11,752 nt of DNA, taken from contig JAABOA010000304.1 in assembly GCA_015680635.1 (NCBI GenBank), forward strand, positions 1 through 11,752. Reading direction: 5' to 3'. Source of the DNA: Lunasporangiospora selenospora (lineage: Eukaryota; Mortierellomycota; Mortierellomycetes; Mortierellales; Mortierellaceae). Every line of letters starts with the position of its first letter. Position 1 is the first letter of the stretch. Shown here piece after piece: positions 7,900-11,752 of this stretch. The translations under genes were made by a program, and so were the position numbers. Under the pieces are notes generated by a model. It was not told the DNA's origin. It did not search any database and was given only the letters and a program-made list of their open reading frames with translations.

Positions 7900-10800
7900 A
7901 TGTCACTTCGTCAAACCAGACTGTAAGAACACCATATGATCATGGAAAATGGGATTGCTCCGCATTGGACGGGGAGATCTGAACCAACCGATAATTGTTA
8001 AAACGATTATTTTTTTTTCCATTCGTTCCCCCTAGTTCATTCGGACCCAAGACCACCTTGGTGGCGTCGAATGCCAACGAATCCAAAGATGCAAAGGATA
8101 AGGAAAAGACCCAAGAGCAGAGTAACTCAAACGCGACCGCGTCAGACACAGAAGCAAAAAACGCTTTGGATACACAGGATGTTACTATGAATGAGGATAC
8201 AGAATCAGGTAAAGGGTGCACTCGATACCTCTAGCCCACCCCAACAGAAAATTTCGGTGGCAAAAAAACTGGACATGGAAAAAAAAATTGCAAGTGACAT
8301 AACACACTCTCTCTCCTTCGCTTATACAGATAAACTCCATGTCAAAAAGCGGTCCCGTAGAGTTATTGCCTCGGACGACGAAGATGAGGTTGATGAAAAA
8401 TCAGAGGAGCCAACGCCTAGCACCACTACACAGGAATCGAGTGACATGAGCGCGAGCTTAAGTGAAAAGTTCAAAAAGCAAAAACTAGATTCGACTCCAG
8501 TCTCAAAACCAGCAACTATCTCAGAAACCATATCAAAAGTAGAATCAAAAGCAGCAGCTGATATGGAAGAAAAGGGCAAGGAGGCAAATACGGACGGGAC
8601 TCCAACTGACGGCGGCGACAATATTGAGGCAGAGATCATGGAGGAAGTCGAGCAAGATGTAGAAGCCGGAATGATTAAACAGGCGGCAGCAAAGTGGTGA
8701 GTAAATTGCTTCATTCACGTATGCCTCGTAAGTGCGAGTACCAACCGCTGACGTGATGCTTTTACTTGTTAGGGCTGATATGTTTTCCAAGTCGTCAACG
8801 AATGTTGAGTCAGCATCATGGAAGAAGGGCGAGCCGTAAGTTTTCTAAACATCAATTATGCAGTGATCTCCCTTAATTCAGGAATTAATATAGCTCTTTC
8901 GATCTCTCCTTCTGATAGTGTACCATACGCTGCCTTGTGCCAAACATTTGAACAAATTGAAGGCACTACCAAGCGACTTCAGATTCTGGACTATCTTGTA
9001 AAGTTCCTGATCACGGTCATCAAGCTCAGTCCAGAAAGCTTACTGACTGTTATTTACCTCTCTATCAACAAGGTACGCCCATAGCGAGTCACTAGAAAGT
9101 CAAACTCCACCGTCGTGCTGATTACTCCCTTGGGACAAGACTAACTTTTATAGACTCATTGGATAGTTATGCCCCGAGTATGAAGGTGTCGAGTTGGGCA
9201 TTGGCGAGTCATTATTGATGAAGGCAATTGCAGAGTCGACAGGACGCGAGATGAAAAAGATCAAGGAAGATTATGCAGAGATCGGCGACCTAGGAGTTGT
9301 GGCAATGGTAACTATTCCGATTACAAACCAACTACAACATCCTAGATTACTCAACAATAGTGATCTAATCTGATATCAATTTGATATTTGCAGAACAGTA
9401 GAAGCAACCAGCCAACCATGTTTAGGCCAAAGTCCCTTACCATCCCACATGTTTTCAAGACTCTCAAGGAGATCGCCTCCCTCTCAGGAAATTCAGTAAG
9501 TAAACCACAAAGTCGTATGCAAACGCTTCTTTATATTTAAATAACTGACACCAACTTTGTATTTATGTTTTATTCTGGTCAAAAGTCCCAAAAGTTAAAG
9601 GTAGACAAGATCAAAGTGCTCCTGGTTGCATGCCGCAACAAAGAGGCCAAATTCTTGATGCGATCGTTGGAAGGAAAGCTCAGGATTGGTCTCGCTGAAA
9701 GAACTGTGGTCGTCGCCCTCGCTCAGGCAACTGTGCTTTCTCGTCCAGGTGTGATTGCGACACTCGACTCTTGTGTTTTGTTCGTCACCTTGCTAGAGAC
9801 CATAATAGCTCATGATTGAACTTGTAATTTTGTTCCCAATAGATATCAAGAAGCTATCAAAGGACAAGCTTCAAAGCGAGCTTGAGGAGGCGGCAGCTGT
9901 TGTCAAATCCGTGTATAGGTATTGGATATATGCTCGACCGGGAGGGGAGGAGGAGGGAAGAATTCATACACCATTCCTGTAAAGCATACAGTCTGGCTAA
10001 CAATAGTTGTTCTTGCATTGCTATTGCTTACTTTAGTGAACTACCCTGCTATGATCTTATTGTGCCTGCGCTTCTTGAGGGTGACATCAAGGGTCTGAAA
10101 AACGCGTGCAAGCTTACACCAGGTATGCACAAATCCAGTAACTAGATATACCTCAATGCTCTTGATACCAGCGCAGCCGCTAATTGGACAATCATATTTT
10201 ATTTTTTATTGCAGGCATTCCACTCAAGCCCATGTTGGCTCATCCGACAAAGGCACTGACCGATATTCTGGACCGTTTTGAGAATGTTGCCTTTACTTGT
10301 GAATACAAGTACGATGGAGAGAGAGCACAAATTCACAAACTGGAAGACGGAACTATGAGAATTTATAGCCGAAACTCTGAAAATATGTCTGCAAAGTACC
10401 CGGATGTCATGGAGCGCCTCTCAAAGGTATTAATGCCGCGTTCGACAATATATTGCAGTTTTGTGTAGGCTTTTTGAATTGATATTGACATTTGTATATC
10501 CATGATCTAGTTTGCAAAGGAAAGCACAACGGCTTTTGTTTTGGACTGCGAAGCTGTTGCATGGGACAGAGAGCAGCGCTGCATCTTGCCATTCCAAGTT
10601 CTAAGCACAAGGAAGCGCAAGGATGTAAAGGAAGAGGATATCAAAGTCCAAGTGTGTATCTTTTCGTTCGATCTCTTGTATTTGAACGGTGAGTCGCTTC
10701 TTCAGACACCACTCTCAAAAAGACGTCAGCTTATGCTGGACCATTTTAATGAAGTGGATGGTCAGTTTGCTTTTGCAAAAAGCATGAACTCGACTCAAAT

Positions 10801-11452
10801 TGAGGATATTCAGACGTTCCTGGATCAAAGTGTGACCGATAACTGTGAAGGTTTGATGGTCAAGACACTGGAGGGTGATGAGGCAAGCTACGAACCATCA
10901 AAGCGCTCTCGAAACTGGCTTAAAGTGAAGAAGGATTATCTCTCTGGCGTGGGTGACTCGATTGACTTGGTAGTCATTGGTGCATATACCGGCCGTGGCA
11001 AGCGGACGGGTGTTTATGGAGGATACCTATTGGCATGTTATGACCCTGACCGCGAGGAGTACCAGTCTATTTGCAAAATTGGTACAGGTTTCAGTGAACA
11101 AGATCTGGAAGACCATTACAAAGAGCTCAAGGAACATGCTATCCCTGAACCAAAGTCCTACTACCTCCTCGGAGACGGTAATAGACCTGACGTTTGGTTT
11201 GCGCCAGTCAAGGTATGGGAGATCAAATGCGCTGACCTTTCCGTGAGCCCTGTCTATAAGGCTGCGATTGGTGTCGTTGACCCAACCAAGGGCATTTCGC
11301 TTCGGTTCCCACGATTTATACGAATCCGAGATGATAAGCAACCCGAGCAGGCAACATCAAGCGAGCAGATTGCTGAAATGTATAATGATCAGAAACTGAA
11401 CTCTGTCAAGAATGACAACGGCATCGGTGTTGACATGGATTTCGACTATTAA
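7900..11452 (+). CDS. CDC9: ATP-dependent DNA ligase I
   Basis: Twelve exons: 7900-7922, 8036-8208, 8330-8696, 8773-8835, 8919-9072, 9167-9307, 9394-9495, 9586-9748, 9843-9918, 10037-10122, 10215-10426, 10511-11452. Total 2502 nt, 833 aa, all phases consistent. The enzyme seals nicks in replication (Okazaki joining) and repair using ATP. Residues 8-208 are a charged, disordered tail with likely nuclear signals (KKRSRR, KKQK). The DNA-binding domain spans about 209-440. Adenylation motifs are intact: the lysine nucleophile K481 in EYKYDGER, the VLDCEAVAW motif (530-538), EGLMVK (633-638) and WLKVKK (656-661). The OB-fold follows, with [12 protein letters not shown]. The 7-codon first exon gives [11 protein letters not shown], a PCNA-binding-like start lacking the double aromatic. 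The start is chosen because exon 1 joins exon 2 in phase (CT|T) across a GTAAGA donor and a CCTAG acceptor. It shares a divergent promoter with the DUF155 gene. Length is within the eukaryotic ligase I range. Confidence 0.95.
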
Positions 11453-11494
11453 ATTTGAGGATATGGATTTTTTTTTTTTTCAGATCGAGAAAAT

Positions 11495-11500
11495 AATAAA
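11495..11500 (+). terminator. Poly(A) signal AATAAA for DNA ligase I
   Basis: A canonical AATAAA lies about 45 bp after the ligase stop codon, just downstream of a T-run (about 11468-11480). Position and match are typical of fungal 3' ends. Confidence 0.65.
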
Positions 11501-11591
11501 GGCAGTGCTCTGTCCGAACTCCTCTATTCCAACTTGACTTTCTCGAGGGACCCTTCCCTTTCATCCGACTATCAAATGCTCGGGTTTCTAC

Positions 11592-11752
11592 CTATGGAAT
11601 TTTTTTTAAAAGTAATTTGATCCTTTCGCCTCCGAGATGGATGGTAGCATCGCGTGTAGTAATGCAGAAGTCTTGTTGGTCAAAGTGCACCAGAACAGTG
11701 TCGGCCCATCTCCAGGTCTTACTCTTGCGCGCGCGCTATTTAGAATTGCCAT
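11592..11752 (-). CDS. Partial unidentified gene, 3' exon at right edge
   Basis: On the minus strand a frame is open from about 11735 to the stop TAG at 11594-11592. It reads about 47 residues, including WADTVLVHFDQQDFCITTRD, then ATIHLGGERIKLLLKKIP at the C-terminus. Codons favour C or T in third position as in the neighbouring genes, and the residue mix looks like folded protein. An in-frame TAG at 11738-11736 could be the AG of a 3' splice site (CTAAATAG), so this may be a last exon whose upstream part lies outside the window. It would converge on the ligase gene. I do not recognise the family. A chance frame cannot be excluded, as the stretch is short. Confidence 0.45.

Noticed and set aside
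8322-8714. 130-codon minus-strand frame opposite the ligase N-terminal exon
   Set aside because: It is a Ser-rich shadow of the acidic, lysine-rich coding strand, whose sense frame joins in phase to the ligase.
11725-11737. GC-alternating run GCGCGCGCGC near the right edge as a possible Z-DNA site
   Set aside because: At about 10 bp it is too short to argue for function, and it probably lies at the start of a coding exon.

Overview
The window is nuclear DNA of a filamentous fungus. The genes are densely packed and interrupted by many short introns (about 70-190 bp, one of 320 bp) with GT..AG borders, pyrimidine-rich 3' ends and AATAAA-type poly(A) signals. There are no bacterial operons, phage or transposon genes or CRISPR repeats. 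My best guess is an early-diverging fungus of the Mortierellaceae, because the small secreted Cys-rich protein at the left edge has the C-terminal pattern I associate with that group. This lineage call is recall and inference, not a search result.

Layout, left to right: (1) 36-750, plus strand: a 175-aa secreted cysteine-rich protein in two exons. (2) 984 to about 4521, minus strand, convergent with gene 1: a seven-exon gene for a roughly 950-aa, mostly disordered protein with a C-terminal coiled coil. It is best explained as the inner-kinetochore subunit AME1/Mis17/CENP-U. (3) 4864-7185, minus strand, same direction as gene 2: a six-exon gene for a 517-aa DUF155 protein of the RMD1/Sad1-interacting-factor family, with one C-terminal membrane segment. 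(4) 7186-7899: a shared divergent promoter region. (5) 7900-11452, plus strand: a twelve-exon gene for an 833-aa ATP-dependent DNA ligase I (CDC9/LIG1), with all adenylation motifs intact. (6) From 11592 to the right edge, minus strand: the 3' end of an unidentified gene, convergent with the ligase.

I assembled the exon models by hand from reading frame, intron phase and conserved family motifs. Every internal junction keeps frame. The weak points are the 5' end of the AME1-like gene, the second 3' splice site of that gene, and the partial gene at the right edge.

The genes are housekeeping-type (kinetochore, DUF155, replicative ligase) plus one secreted protein. They do not form an obvious pathway, and I see no novel multigene system. 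The most unusual structure is inside the AME1-like gene. The N-terminal RGAG motif, which in yeast Ame1 contacts the Mis12/MIND complex, is present twice. Both copies are interrupted by a phase-2 intron at the same position, which points to a tandem duplication of a genomic segment carrying that intron.
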